Below, piece by piece: positions 1 to 9,040 of a DNA stretch of 64,000 bases. The position numbers were made by a program, and so were the translations under genes. The stretch lies in NCBI RefSeq assembly GCF_900117425.1, contig NZ_FPEH01000032.1:1-64000 (forward strand), written 5' to 3'. The notes beneath the pieces were generated by a model. It was not told the DNA's origin. It saw nothing but the letters and a program-made list of their open reading frames with translations, and ran no database searches. Numbering within the stretch: position 1 is the first letter of the stretch; every line of letters starts with the position of its first letter. The DNA comes from Novosphingobium sp. NDB2Meth1 (GTDB lineage: Bacteria > Pseudomonadota > Alphaproteobacteria > Sphingomonadales > Sphingomonadaceae).

Positions 1-1
1 G

Positions 2-67
2 CTGGCGGTCTGGCGCTACGACTACAACAACGAAAGGCCGCACTCGTCACTGGCGAACCGAACACCG
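2..67 (+). pseudogene. IS3-family transposase, C-terminal scrap
   Basis: The first 22 codons (frame 2) read LAVWRYDYNNERPHSSLANR followed by TPA. The WxxDYNxxRPHSSLxxxTP pattern is the characteristic C-terminal end of the integrase-core (DDE) transposase of IS3-type elements. The rest of the gene lies left of the window, so an intact element beyond the edge cannot be excluded. Downstream the frame gives no further transposase similarity; the sequence passes into a TonB-receptor-like frame around base 58. Read as the edge of an IS whose right end has been lost or recombined. Confidence 0.75.
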
Positions 68-205
68 GCACGAATATCAAACCGGTGGACTCTCGTTATG
101 ACCGCGGGACCAGCGGGGGGCAGGTCAGCACCTATAGTGGCGACTTTTTCGCAAGCGGACCGGTCAGCGACAAGCTCATGACGCGCTTCGCCTTCGCCTA
201 CGGTC
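58..205 (+). pseudogene. TonB-dependent receptor fragment
   Basis: About 48 codons in frame 1 read like an interior strand-turn-strand piece of a TonB-dependent outer-membrane receptor just after the plug: an N-T-G-T-N-I-K-P-V-D start, a Y-D-R-G-T-S-G-G turn, then a GDFFASGPVSDKLMTRFAFAYG strand segment (22 residues, split here as GDFFASGPVSDK and LMTRFAFAYG). There is no start codon, signal peptide or beta-barrel C-terminus. At about base 203 the similarity stops and another frame takes over with P-type ATPase sequence. It is an isolated fragment with no function, wedged between transposase and ATPase remnants. Confidence 0.6.
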
Positions 206-940
206 GGATTTCTCGGCGACGGGATCAACGATGCTCCAGCGATAAGCGCGGCAGATGCTGGTATTTCGGTGGAGAACGCGACCGATGTGGCGCGCGCGGC
301 AGCAGATATCGTCCTGCTCGCACCCGATCTCGGAGTGATCGCGGATGGCGTTGCCGAAGGCCGACGCACCTACGCCAACATCATGAAATACTTGCGGATG
401 GGTACCAGCTCCAGCTTTGGCAACATGCTGTCGATGGCGCCGGCGTCCTTGGTCATTCCCTTCCTGCCGATGACCGCGATCCAGATCCTGCTCAACAATC
501 TGCTCTATGACCTTTCAGATACCGGCATCCCGTTCGACGCAGTCGACCAAGACGACCTGGCTGCGCAACACAACTGGAGCATGAGCGCCATTATGCGCTT
601 CACCGGGATAATGGGGCCGCTCTCGTCTGTTTTCGACCTTGCGACGTTCGGTTTGCCGTTGTTCGTCTATCGTGCCGCCGCGGACGAATTTCGCACGGCC
701 TGGTTCGTGGAATCGATCCTGACCCAGATCCTGGTGATCTTCGTCATCCGCACCCGGTTGCAGCCGTGGCAAAGCCGGCCCCATCGCGCGCTGGCTGCCG
801 CCCTGTTCCTCGCTTTGGGACCGTTAGGACTGGTTTTTGGCTTTGCACCTGTGCCACAGTCCCTGTTGCTGTGTGTCGTCGGACTGGCAACAGCCTATCT
901 TGTGCTGGCGCAAATGCTGCAGCGGTGGGCGATTGCCTGA
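203..940 (+). pseudogene. mgtA: Mg2+-transporting P-type ATPase, C-terminal fragment
   Basis: In the frame ending at the TGA at 938-940, translation from about 203 gives GFLGDGINDAPA, the conserved hinge motif that closes the cytoplasmic P domain of P-type ATPases. It continues through ATDVARAAADIVLL and SSFGNMLSMA into the C-terminal membrane helices with the PFLPM and NLLYDLS motifs typical of type IIIB magnesium importers (MgtA/MgtB). Only about 245 of roughly 900 residues remain; the actuator and nucleotide-binding domains, the DKTGT phosphorylation site and the first membrane helices are absent. A GTG at 269 could start translation but the product could not pump. Family call is firm, MgtA versus MgtB is not resolved. 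Confidence 0.8.
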
Positions 941-1012
941 GAAGCCGGCGGACTTGAGCCGCTTTCCCCGTATTGCTGCTTCCGGCCACTCCATACCGAA
1001 GCTTGGACCTCG

Positions 1013-1345
1013 TTACTGTCCGCCCGGCTTCTCCTGCCGTTCAAGCTCCCTCAGCGCGAGAACCAGATCGGAATAGACGTAAGGGCCGACGCGATACTCG
1101 GGACGCAAAGTCATGGTGACGCCTGGCGGCAAGGTCATTTCCGGTTGTGGCACCAAACCACCCTCGCTTTCCCAAGATTCGATCTCCCCGGTGCCTTCAC
1201 AAGCGTAGTGATCGCGCATCCGCTGGATGCGATCAGCATAATCAGCGACATCGGCAGCTAGCTTCCGATCGGCATTGTCGTCTTTCGACGGGCCGCGCTC
1301 CATCATGGCGCGCTGGTGAGCGCTAAGTAGCTGGTTGAGATCCAT
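1013..1345 (-). CDS. Conserved-looking hypothetical protein, 110 aa
   Basis: A 110-residue acidic, soluble protein with no signal peptide or membrane segment. It starts MDLNQLLSAHQRAMM, has a charged helical N-terminal half (residues 1-45), then an H-Y-A-C segment and a Pro-rich stretch (QPEMTLPPGVTMTLRPEYRV) before a helical C-terminus. The N-terminal helix resembles the short 'DLNQLLSxHQxAL' helices found in small sphingomonad proteins of unknown role. It faces the ATPase remnant tail to tail. No function is proposed; codon use is like that of real genes in this window, which is the main support. Confidence 0.6.
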   Translation of the reverse strand: MDLNQLLSAHQRAMMERGPSKDDNADRKLAADVADYADRIQRMRDHYACEGTGEIESWESEGGLVPQPEMTLPPGVTMTLRPEYRVGPYVYSDLVLALRELERQEKPGGQ

Positions 1346-1458
1346 AGTACTGTTGACTGCCTCTTTTTGTGGCGATGCTGACTGTGACGAGCAGGATGCG
1401 CGATCAAGCGCGCCCGCCCCTACCTCACTGATCAGCCTGCCTGCTGTAGTCTGCGGTC

Positions 1459-1658
1459 CTACCGGAGATTGATCGCATGGACTTGCCCGCCAACGGTCTG
1501 CCGCGTGTCGTAGCCGTAAGGATCGTCAGCTTTCGGTTCGGCAGTGTCCCGATGGCGGTCTGCTTCCGTGAAGTCGAGCTTTGCACCGCCCACTCGGGCG
1601 CAATGGTTCCGCGTCTTTTGCCACTTTCGTAGCAATGAGTGTTTCCAGAACTAGCCAT
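1459..1658 (-). pseudogene. Small gene with apparent frameshift
   Basis: An ATG at 1658 is preceded by a GGAAAGGA ribosome-binding sequence and opens a frame starting MASSGNTHCYESGKRRGTIA. After about 25 codons a different minus-strand frame looks more protein-like, reading GGAKLDFTEADRHRDTAEPK and then ADDPYGYDTRQTVGG, ending at the stop at 1459-1461. The simplest reading is one short hydrophilic protein interrupted by an indel near 1575-1595. The alternative is an unrelated 58-codon frame starting at a TTG at 1635. No family is recognised. Confidence 0.3.
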
Positions 1659-1703
1659 GACGATGTCCTTTCCGCATGGCGCAGGCGATCGAGAGGTGAC
1701 CAC

Positions 1704-2278
1704 CTATGCGCCAGCTAAGAGGCGGAAAAGAAAGTAAGGAGAGACCTTCAAGAGCCCCTCGGGACCGTCGATCACGACTGGAAGCTGAATCCAATGTGGG
1801 GCTTGCGAGCCTCGAAACAAGGGGGGCGAAGTTATCGACTCCCCTCAGGCCCGCAGACTGACCTGACGGGCTGGCCACTGCCGCCCGGCCTCGACCTGGC
1901 ATTTCACCCAATCGCTCAGCATGGGTAGTTTCCGAGGCTGTGCCGCCTCCAGCGGGTGGCGTACTTGGCAAGTGTGATGCCGGCGATGGTCCTTACCCCC
2001 ATTCTTTGAGGGCCTGGTCGCAACGGGAAGGTTCAGCGACCCACCTTACGTCCGCGGCATTTCATCTTGAGCCGGCGGTTGTTCACAGCCGCCGGCTTCC
2101 CTTTCCCACCGGCCATTCGGTGCGCACCGTGCTCGCGAAACGGCACATGCAGGGTTCGGAATGAGCAAAGAGCCGTTGCAGCTCGGCCGCAGCCATGCAG
2201 CGGGGACCGACCCCATCAATTCTCCCTCTTACCCCGTGGCCGCATTCAGCGACGCCACCATTAAAGATCGGATATCTC
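1704..2278. other. Intergenic region without a supported gene
   Basis: About 575 bases between the small gene at 1459-1658 and the OmpA-like gene. Several short open frames occur on both strands, but none has a plausible start signal or recognisable protein sequence. It holds one hairpin (2070-2097, listed separately). The last 100 bases must carry the promoter of the OmpA-like gene; no clear -35/-10 pair was identified. Confidence 0.5.
2070..2097. terminator. GC-rich hairpin, possible terminator
   Basis: AGCCGGCGG and CCGCCGGCT form a perfect 9-bp stem around a 10-base loop. It is followed on the plus strand by a pyrimidine-rich run but not a true T tract. No gene reads into it from the left on the plus strand, so its partner gene is unclear; it may be a leftover of the deleted region. 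Confidence 0.35.
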
Positions 2279-3388
2279 ATGAGGAAAATCATCGTCAGCC
2301 TGTTGCTGGCTTCATGCGCACTGGGAGCAACTGCCCGTGCCAACGAAACCGGCCCTTATGTCACGCTTGAGGGCGGCGTCGTCAAACAGGAGCATTCGGA
2401 TGTCTTCAGCCCGGGCGGCTACGAGCATACCGACCGGTTCAAGACCGGCTGGGAAGCGGGCGGCGCGCTTGGGTATGATTTCGGTCATTTCCGGCTCGAG
2501 GCCGAAGGCTTTTATGCGCGCTCTCAGCTGCGCGATCAGACCCGCCCTATCGGAACGCCCCTACCCAACGGTACCTACACAAGCGAAGATGGCCTTTCCG
2601 GCCGAACCAGCACGATCGCAGCGATGGGCAATGCCCTGATCGGACTCGGCCACTGGGGCGGGATCAAGGCCTATGTCGGTGCCGGTGCGGGGTATGCCAC
2701 CACCAAGTTGACCGAGAGCCTGCCGACTGTGGTCAGACTGCAAGACAGGGCGCACGGCTTTGCATGGCAGGCGATTGCCGGGGTGACAGTGCCGATCAGC
2801 CACAATGTCGATCTCGGCCTGAAATACCGCTATTTCCGCCCAGACGGCGCCGATCGCTTCGTCGCCGAAGACGGTACTTCCAGGTCGGCACATTTGCGCT
2901 CGCACGCCCTGCTAGCGACGCTGACGGTCAATTTCGGCGGGCATGCAGCCGAACCGGCGCCCGCAGATGCGCCGCCTGCGCCGCCTCCGCCTCCGCCGCC
3001 CCCTCCTCCTCCGCCGCCACCGCCGCCCGTCGTGGTCTGCAACAAGGGTCCGTTCATCGTGTTCTTCGATTGGAACGAGTCCGATATCTCACCCGAAGCG
3101 GCGAGCGTTCTGGACAATGCGCTTCAGGCCTACGGCAGCTGCGGCAACATCGGCATCATGCTTGCAGGCCATACCGACAGCTCTGGCTCGCCGCGTTACA
3201 ACCTCGGCCTCTCGGCAAGGCGTGACAGCGAGGTCCAGACCTACCTGACCGGGCATGGCATCTCTGCCGGGGCCATTTCGAGCAAAGCCTTTGGCGAGAC
3301 AAACCAGAGGGTGCCAACTGCCGATGGTGTCCGCGAAGTGCAGAACCGGCGCGTCGAGATCAGCTATGGCCCGGGTTCGGGTTTCTGA
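2279..3388 (+). CDS. OmpA-like outer-membrane protein with polyproline linker
   Basis: A 369-residue envelope protein. Residues 1-22 are a signal peptide (MRKIIVSLLLASCALGATARA, cut near A-N-E). Residues 23-220 form an OmpA/OmpW-type eight-strand beta-barrel with alternating aromatic strands. A run of about 17 consecutive prolines follows near residues 234-250, and the C-terminal part (about 257-369) is an OmpA peptidoglycan-binding domain with the GHTDSSGSPRYNLGLSARR core and the NRRVEI end that bind diaminopimelate. It links outer membrane and murein. The start at 2279 is chosen because it gives the signal peptide; an in-frame upstream start near 2195 would bury it. The gene stands alone, convergent with the large kinase gene downstream. 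Confidence 0.9.
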   Translation: MRKIIVSLLLASCALGATARANETGPYVTLEGGVVKQEHSDVFSPGGYEHTDRFKTGWEAGGALGYDFGHFRLEAEGFYARSQLRDQTRPIGTPLPNGTYTSEDGLSGRTSTIAAMGNALIGLGHWGGIKAYVGAGAGYATTKLTESLPTVVRLQDRAHGFAWQAIAGVTVPISHNVDLGLKYRYFRPDGADRFVAEDGTSRSAHLRSHALLATLTVNFGGHAAEPAPADAPPAPPPPPPPPPPPPPPPPVVVCNKGPFIVFFDWNESDISPEAASVLDNALQAYGSCGNIGIMLAGHTDSSGSPRYNLGLSARRDSEVQTYLTGHGISAGAISSKAFGETNQRVPTADGVREVQNRRVEISYGPGSGF

Positions 3389-3465
3389 TGACGCGCAATG
3401 CATCTGGGGCCAACAAGGCCACATAAGGAACATGGGGCTGGCCCTAAGGCCCGCCCCATAGTCAT

Positions 3466-6400
3466 TCAGGTCTCGATCATGAGCACCTTGCGCGCCAGCT
3501 CCGGCAGCGAGCGTACCCCCATCCGGTGCATGATCTCGGCTCGGTGGTTTTCGACCGTGCGCTGACTGATGCCGAGATCGGAGGCAATATTCTTGCTGGG
3601 ATGACCAGCAAGGACCATGTCCATCACTTCTCTCTGCCGGGCGGTCAGTGCGGCAAAGCACATCGCCGCCTCGGCCTGAGCGACATCGGCGATGTTGGTG
3701 CCGAGCGATTGCTCGGTCGCGCGGTCGATGCTGTCCATCAGCGCGTCGCGCCCTACCGGCTTGGTGATGAAATCACAGGCACCCGCGAGCATGGCTGCAA
3801 CGGCCAGGCCGATGTCCTCATCGCTGGTTATCAGGATGACCGGCAGGTGATCGCCGTTTGCGCGCAATTTGCCAAGAAGGCCGATGCCGCTGAGCCCGGG
3901 CAGGTGCGCATCGACCAGCAGGCAGCCCGGCCGACCCGCGCGGTAGCCCTCCAGAAAATCCTCCGCAGAGCCGAAGTCTGCCACCTCGCGGCCGTGCGCG
4001 GCCAGGAAATCGCGGATTGCGGCGCGGATGTGCGGCTCGTCATCCACCACGTAAACGATCGGCGACACCTGAGGTTGGCGACCTGGCGGCAAGGCTGGGT
4101 TTGGGGCTGTTGCTGGCGGGCATAGCTTTTCCACCGCACGCAGCAGGACCGCCGGCACGACCGGCTTTCTGAGATGGATGCAATCGGCCTCGGCGATGAT
4201 CCCCTGCGCTTCCGAGGAGATGTCGCCAGTGAGCACGATCGCGGGGAGTGGGCGCTGCAAGCGTTGCTGCAGGGCGTGGAGCAGGTCCACGCCGCTTTGC
4301 CCAGAGGGCAGGTTGTAGTCTGTGAGAAGAATATCCGGCCTGATCGCACCGCCCGCCGTAAGCCGCAGCGCTGTTGCTGCATCGGGCGCGCAGCTTACCA
4401 TATGGCCGTTCTCCCGCAGCAGCCGCGCGACGAGATCGAGCAGATCCGGATCATCCTCGACCACAACGATGACCGATGGGCGCGCGGCAGCTTCACGTTC
4501 CCGCGAAGGATCAATTGCGGGGATCGGTGCCGGAGGCAGTCGCGTGACACCCTTGCGGCGCGGGACAGTGATGGCGAACAGCGAACCGCGGCCCGGCACC
4601 GAGCGGACATCGATCGGATGGTGCAGGAGGCGCCCCAGGCGCCGCACGATCGAGAGCCCCAGCCCCAGCCCGAGCCCGCTTTCGCGCGCAGGATTGCCGA
4701 CTTGATGGAATTCCTCGAAGATTGCCTCCAGTTGGCCTGCCTCGATTCCGATGCCAGTATCCCATACCTCGATCCTGAGGCCGTTCCCGCGCCGTCGGCA
4801 GCCGAGGAGGATCCGCCCCGTCCGGGTGTACTTCACCGCATTGCCAAGAAGATTGCGGATCATCTGCTCAAGCAGGTGGGGATCGCTTTCCACCCAAGCA
4901 GCGCAGGGCATGAAACGCAGCGAGAGATCGCGCGCCTCAGCCAGTGCGAGGAATTCGCCGTGCAGTCGTTCGAGCATATCGGCGACTGGGAACTGCTCCA
5001 GCTCTGGGCGGACCTCGCCTGCCTCGATCTGGCTGATGTTGAGCAGGACATCGAGCATGCCCGACAAGGCCCCAAGGGTCTTGTCGAAGCGGGCCATGAG
5101 TTCGACGGCATGTTCACCCGAGACGGACGGCGTGAGGAAATCCTTGAGCAGGGTCAGCGCCTGCAGCGGCTGGCGTAGATCGTGGCTCGCAGCGGCAAGG
5201 AAGCGCGACTTGGCGGCATTGGCGAGCTCTGCCTCCAGCTTGGCTTCTTCCAGCGCCGATGTAGCCCGCTTGCGATCGGTGACATCGGCGAAGGTGATGA
5301 CCACCCCCTCGATCCGGCTGTCATGCGCCCGATAGGGAAAGATGCGGCGAACGAACCAGATATCGCCCGGCGCGCGGACCTCGCACTCGATTGTTGCCTC
5401 GTCGTCGAGGACCCGCTGCGCATCGGCGAGGAGTTCGGGATCGTCGGCGATCAGCCTGAGATCAGCAAGCGGCCGGCCGATATCGCTGGCGATGACGTTG
5501 TAGAGCGGACTGATTGCCGGGGTGAAAAAACGGATTCGAAGTGCGGCATCAAGGAACATCGTGCCGACATTGGTGCTGAACAGGACATTCTGGAGGTCGT
5601 CGGAGGCGAGCCGCTGGCGGTCGAGCGTTTCCTGCAGCTGACTATTCAGCGCGGTGAGTTCCTCATTGAGCGATTGCAGCTCTTCCTTCGAAGTCAGGAG
5701 TTCCTCGTTGGTGGACTGGAACTCCTCGTTGATCGACAAGGCTTCCTCATTGATTGCCTTCTGCTCCTGGATGGCCAATTCGTGGTCCCGGATCAGCGCC
5801 TGCAGTTCAGCATCGGTTTCGGCGAGTTCGCGCTCCAGCTCAGCGATACGGCCGGCTTGTTCCGGTGAAGGATTTTCCGGCGCCAGGGGACTGCCCGCCT
5901 GCTGTTCGGCAAGGCAGACCAGCAGGAGTTCCTCCCCTGCCTCGACAAGCCGCTCCACCGTGATGCGGACATGCGCCTGCACCCCGGCAATCGTCACCCG
6001 CGCAAGGCCGCCATCGACGAGCGGTGTATCGACACTGACAAGGTTGATCGCGTGGCGCAGCCGGGTGCGGAGCACCGGCGAGACCATGGCGAGAAGGTCT
6101 TGCGTGGGATAGCCGGGCCTGATCCGGAGAAACCGGTCCACTGGTCCCATCGAGAACAGGCAATCATTGTGCCGGTTGATCAGCACGGCGGCAGGCGCAT
6201 GGCTCGCCAGCAACGCCCGCTCGCAGATCTCGGCGAGATTGCGCCGTGCTGCAGGTGTTTCGCGCCCCACGGTCGTGACGAGGGGCAGCTTGCCATCAAA
6301 GCTGAAAGGGAAGTCCGCTTCTCCCGACCGGGTCCGCGCGGCATGACGGTAGAAGCATTCGGCCCTTGCCAGAGGCTCGAACCGGCCATCGGGCTTGCCG

Positions 6401-7836
6401 ATCGTCTCGGTCGTGCCGAGAAGCAGGACGCCGGCTTCGCGCAGCGCGAAGTGGAAGAGCGCGATCACCCGCGCCTGCGCGAAGCTATCGAGATAGATCA
6501 GGAGATTGCGGCAGGAAATCATGTGGAGCCGCGAGAACGGCGGATCTGTCAGCACATCCTGCACCGAGAAAACGACATGTCCGCGCAAGGCCGGCACCAC
6601 GCGGAAGCCGCCATCCTCCTCGGTGAAATAGCGCGCCAGTCGTTCAGGCGGGATCGCAGCGACGGTATCGTGCGAATAAAGACCTTCGCGCGCAGCCGCT
6701 ATGGCATCGGGGTCGAGATCCGAAGCGAATATCTGCAACTTGATGTCACGCTGTGCCTTGGCCATTACGTCCTGGCATACCATCGCGATCGAGTATGCCT
6801 CTTCGCCGGTACTGCACCCCGCCACCCAGATGCGCAGGGCCTGACCCGCGACCAGCCGGTCAAGCAAATCGGGCAGGACCATCGCCTCCAGCGTCTCGAA
6901 AACCTTGGGATCGCGAAAGAAGCCAGTGACGTTGATGAGCAGTTCGCTCGCCAGCAGGCCGCATTCGGCAGGATCGCTGCGCAGTCGTTCGGCATAGGCG
7001 GACATATCGCCATCAGGCATGGCGAGCAGTGCCATGCGGCGTGCGATGCGGCGGCTGACCGTGCCGGGTTTGTAGTGGCTGAAATCCTGCCCAGCGGTGT
7101 GTCTGAGCGCGTCAAGAACGGCTGCGAGATCTTCGGCGCTGCCGTGCGGCGCAATCGGCACTGCCGCATGCTCCCCAAGCGTGACACGCTCGACAAAGGC
7201 CAAAATCGCCTCGGGCATGTCCGCAAGTGGCAGGACCGCATCGACCAGCGCGGTATCGAGCGCGGCCTGCGGCATGCCGGGATGTTCGGCCTCTGCGATC
7301 GACTGGGCGAGGATCATGCCGCCGGCATTGTGGAGCGCAGCAAGCCCCTGGCTGCCATCGCCGCCCGTGCCGGAGAGGATCACCGCCGCGCTTTGCAGAC
7401 CGCAAGAGGCTGCCAGCGAACGGAGTAGCCAATCAAACGGCAGCCGGGCGCTGTGGCCCACCTCTGGCACGGACAGCCTCAAGGTACCTGCGCGCACCGC
7501 CAGAAAACGGCCCGGGGGGATGACGTAGACGTGGTCGGCCGCAATCGCGCAACCGTGCGTGGCCTCAATCACAGGCATGGTCGTATGCTCGGCCAGCAAT
7601 TGGGCCATGAGACTTTCGTGCTGCGGATCAAGGTGCTGGACGACAATGAACGCACAGCCTGCGGTGGCCGGCAGTGCATCGAAAAGGCGCGAAATCGCCT
7701 CCAGTCCGCCCGCCGATGCCCCGATCGCGATGATCGGCAGCACCGGTCTTGGTGGTACCTTGTTCCTTGACGGTGCGGACCCTGCTTCGCGAGGCGGGCT
7801 CACCACTGCGCTGTCGAGGCGGCTAACCTCCTGCAT
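3466..7836 (-). CDS. CheB-CheR-PAS-histidine kinase-REC-REC-LuxR fusion
   Basis: A 1456-residue cytoplasmic signalling protein carrying a whole phosphorelay plus output domain. In order: CheB methylesterase (about 33-215) with the catalytic set S41, H68, D160; CheR methyltransferase (about 235-495) with SAM motif VAGCSTGEE at 338-346; a Glu/Asn-rich coiled coil (about 662-750); PAS (about 750-858); HisKA with H885 in SHDLRQPLQ; HATPase (N-box N999, GLGLGLG near 1055); receiver 1 (1121-1235, D1173, K1224); receiver 2 (1258-1375, D1309, K1359); LuxR/FixJ-type HTH (1393-1456). CheB-CheR-kinase hybrids are a known architecture, often linked to stress responses and not to motility; no chemotaxis genes are nearby. 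The extra FixJ-like receiver-HTH tail means sensor and DNA-binding regulator are one chain. It is transcribed alone. Confidence 0.93.
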   Translation of the reverse strand: MQEVSRLDSAVVSPPREAGSAPSRNKVPPRPVLPIIAIGASAGGLEAISRLFDALPATAGCAFIVVQHLDPQHESLMAQLLAEHTTMPVIEATHGCAIAADHVYVIPPGRFLAVRAGTLRLSVPEVGHSARLPFDWLLRSLAASCGLQSAAVILSGTGGDGSQGLAALHNAGGMILAQSIAEAEHPGMPQAALDTALVDAVLPLADMPEAILAFVERVTLGEHAAVPIAPHGSAEDLAAVLDALRHTAGQDFSHYKPGTVSRRIARRMALLAMPDGDMSAYAERLRSDPAECGLLASELLINVTGFFRDPKVFETLEAMVLPDLLDRLVAGQALRIWVAGCSTGEEAYSIAMVCQDVMAKAQRDIKLQIFASDLDPDAIAAAREGLYSHDTVAAIPPERLARYFTEEDGGFRVVPALRGHVVFSVQDVLTDPPFSRLHMISCRNLLIYLDSFAQARVIALFHFALREAGVLLLGTTETIGKPDGRFEPLARAECFYRHAARTRSGEADFPFSFDGKLPLVTTVGRETPAARRNLAEICERALLASHAPAAVLINRHNDCLFSMGPVDRFLRIRPGYPTQDLLAMVSPVLRTRLRHAINLVSVDTPLVDGGLARVTIAGVQAHVRITVERLVEAGEELLLVCLAEQQAGSPLAPENPSPEQAGRIAELERELAETDAELQALIRDHELAIQEQKAINEEALSINEEFQSTNEELLTSKEELQSLNEELTALNSQLQETLDRQRLASDDLQNVLFSTNVGTMFLDAALRIRFFTPAISPLYNVIASDIGRPLADLRLIADDPELLADAQRVLDDEATIECEVRAPGDIWFVRRIFPYRAHDSRIEGVVITFADVTDRKRATSALEEAKLEAELANAAKSRFLAAASHDLRQPLQALTLLKDFLTPSVSGEHAVELMARFDKTLGALSGMLDVLLNISQIEAGEVRPELEQFPVADMLERLHGEFLALAEARDLSLRFMPCAAWVESDPHLLEQMIRNLLGNAVKYTRTGRILLGCRRRGNGLRIEVWDTGIGIEAGQLEAIFEEFHQVGNPARESGLGLGLGLSIVRRLGRLLHHPIDVRSVPGRGSLFAITVPRRKGVTRLPPAPIPAIDPSREREAAARPSVIVVVEDDPDLLDLVARLLRENGHMVSCAPDAATALRLTAGGAIRPDILLTDYNLPSGQSGVDLLHALQQRLQRPLPAIVLTGDISSEAQGIIAEADCIHLRKPVVPAVLLRAVEKLCPPATAPNPALPPGRQPQVSPIVYVVDDEPHIRAAIRDFLAAHGREVADFGSAEDFLEGYRAGRPGCLLVDAHLPGLSGIGLLGKLRANGDHLPVILITSDEDIGLAVAAMLAGACDFITKPVGRDALMDSIDRATEQSLGTNIADVAQAEAAMCFAALTARQREVMDMVLAGHPSKNIASDLGISQRTVENHRAEIMHRMGVRSLPELARKVLMIET

Positions 7837-7968
7837 CCGAGGGGCCTCGCCCGCAGTTTACGTGCCATGGAATACCCCCCCTTCGATAGGCAGGCCTAGC
7901 ACACTTCGTCAGCATAAGTCTTATACTGTTTGACCAGCCGCCTGCCGAGCGCAACGCGGCGTAAGTGA

Positions 7969-8160
7969 TCAAAATCCGAGATGGATGCTATCGAACGAGG
8001 ACAGTAGGCCCAGCCCGCGGAGCAGCCAGAGGACCACCGTGATGACGACAAGCGCATTGAGGATGGCTTTGATCTTGCCATCCATCGGCATGTAATTGTT
8101 GATCAGCCATAGCAGGAAGCCGACCACGATCAGTACGACTATGATATTGATGAGCGGCAT
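7969..8160 (-). CDS. Thivi_2564-type small membrane protein
   Basis: A 63-residue protein of two hydrophobic helices: residues 4-21 (INIIVVLIVVGFLLWLIN) and about 34-50 (ILNALVVITVVLWLL), separated by a short NNYMPMDGKIK loop. Length, two-helix layout and the Y-x-P-M-D-x-K-I-K loop match the Thivi_2564 family of small inner-membrane proteins, whose function is unknown. It lies between the kinase fusion and the SH3 protein on the same strand, in a run of small envelope genes. Confidence 0.75.
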   Translation of the reverse strand: MPLINIIVVLIVVGFLLWLINNYMPMDGKIKAILNALVVITVVLWLLRGLGLLSSFDSIHLGF

Positions 8161-8263
8161 GACGCGATACTCTTTCTTGAGCCCCTGTGATCAAGGCGGA
8201 TCTGGTTAGGTGAGACCACACAGGATCTTCGCCTGAGCTGAAGTTCCTGTGCGGTCCCGCTCG

Positions 8264-8306
8264 TCATGGCCCGATCCTGAGGGGGGAAGGCGGGATCGGG
8301 CCATGA
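8264..8306 (-). terminator. Hairpin after the SH3-domain gene
   Basis: TCATGGCCCGATCCTG and CGGGATCGGGCCATGA pair over 16 positions with one mismatch around an 11-base purine-rich loop. It lies 36 bases beyond the stop of the SH3-domain gene on the minus strand, in the right place to end its transcript. There is no U tract, so it may act as an mRNA-end stabiliser. Confidence 0.5.
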
Positions 8307-8341
8307 CGCGGTCGTTGGTGGTGAGGCCCTGAGGCCATGTT

Positions 8342-8995
8342 TCAATCAGGGTCTTGCGCCGGACTAGCGCTCTGCGGGCTCTTGGTCGTGTTCTCGGGCC
8401 CGGAGACCTGGCGATCGGACGGACCACTCGCGTTGCCATGATCGGGAAAGCGATAGGGCTTGCCGATGTACTGTGGAACGATTGGTCCGCCAGTGCGCTC
8501 GCCGCGTTCGCGGGAGAGCCGATGCTGTTCCTCCATCGCTCGGGTATCGCCCCAGGCCTCTTCCTGCTTCTCCCGCTCGCCCCATTCGGGACGATAGGCA
8601 CGGTCGGATAGCAACTGCCAGTGCTGGCGTTGGCGATAGAACTGTCGGCTCGAATAGTGACCGTCCCAGTAGGTGCCGAACAAGAACCTGCTGAGGGTGA
8701 CGCCCATGCCGTTTGCAACTGCGCGGCGGCGCCCCTTGTGATTAACGCGCAGAGCATCGGCTGCGATCCAGCCGCGATCGGTGCCGGAGGTGACATCGCA
8801 CCAGGTCCAGTCACGTAGGCAGCCGTAAACAGTGATCATCGACCCGCGGCGCATCCTGCGCAGCACCGGGAAATCGCGCAGAGGCCCAGCATAGAGGCGT
8901 GTGGCACTGGCAGCGTAACCTTGCATAGGCTGCGCTGCGGCAGGGGCCGGCAGCAGGGCGATGGCGGCCAACGCCGCAATGCTACTGCTACGCAA
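8342..8995 (-). CDS. Secreted SH3-domain protein
   Basis: The start is set at the TTG at 8995 because a perfect AGGAGG lies nine bases upstream; an upstream TTG at 9019 would place that sequence inside the gene. The product (217 residues) begins with a signal peptide (MRSSSIAALAAIALLPAPAAA) and then a bacterial SH3-like domain (about residues 25-75: ATRLYAGPLRDFPVLRRMRR and a W-T-W-C-D-V core ending near the W-I-A-A-D-A-L motif). The C-terminal 110 residues are charged, low-complexity and rich in Gln, Arg and Pro. SH3 domains of this type bind cell-wall or periplasmic ligands; the precise role is unknown. It is followed by the 8264-8306 hairpin. Confidence 0.75.
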   Translation of the reverse strand: MRSSSIAALAAIALLPAPAAAQPMQGYAASATRLYAGPLRDFPVLRRMRRGSMITVYGCLRDWTWCDVTSGTDRGWIAADALRVNHKGRRRAVANGMGVTLSRFLFGTYWDGHYSSRQFYRQRQHWQLLSDRAYRPEWGEREKQEEAWGDTRAMEEQHRLSRERGERTGGPIVPQYIGKPYRFPDHGNASGPSDRQVSGPENTTKSPQSASPAQDPD

Positions 8996-9040
8996 CTGAT
9001 TGATCCTCCTGCGCTGCAAGGTGCGCTAAAGGGCTCCGGC

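Noticed and set aside
2943..3030. Proline-codon run looking like a simple repeat
   Set aside because: It is the in-frame polyproline linker of the OmpA-like protein, not a repeat element.
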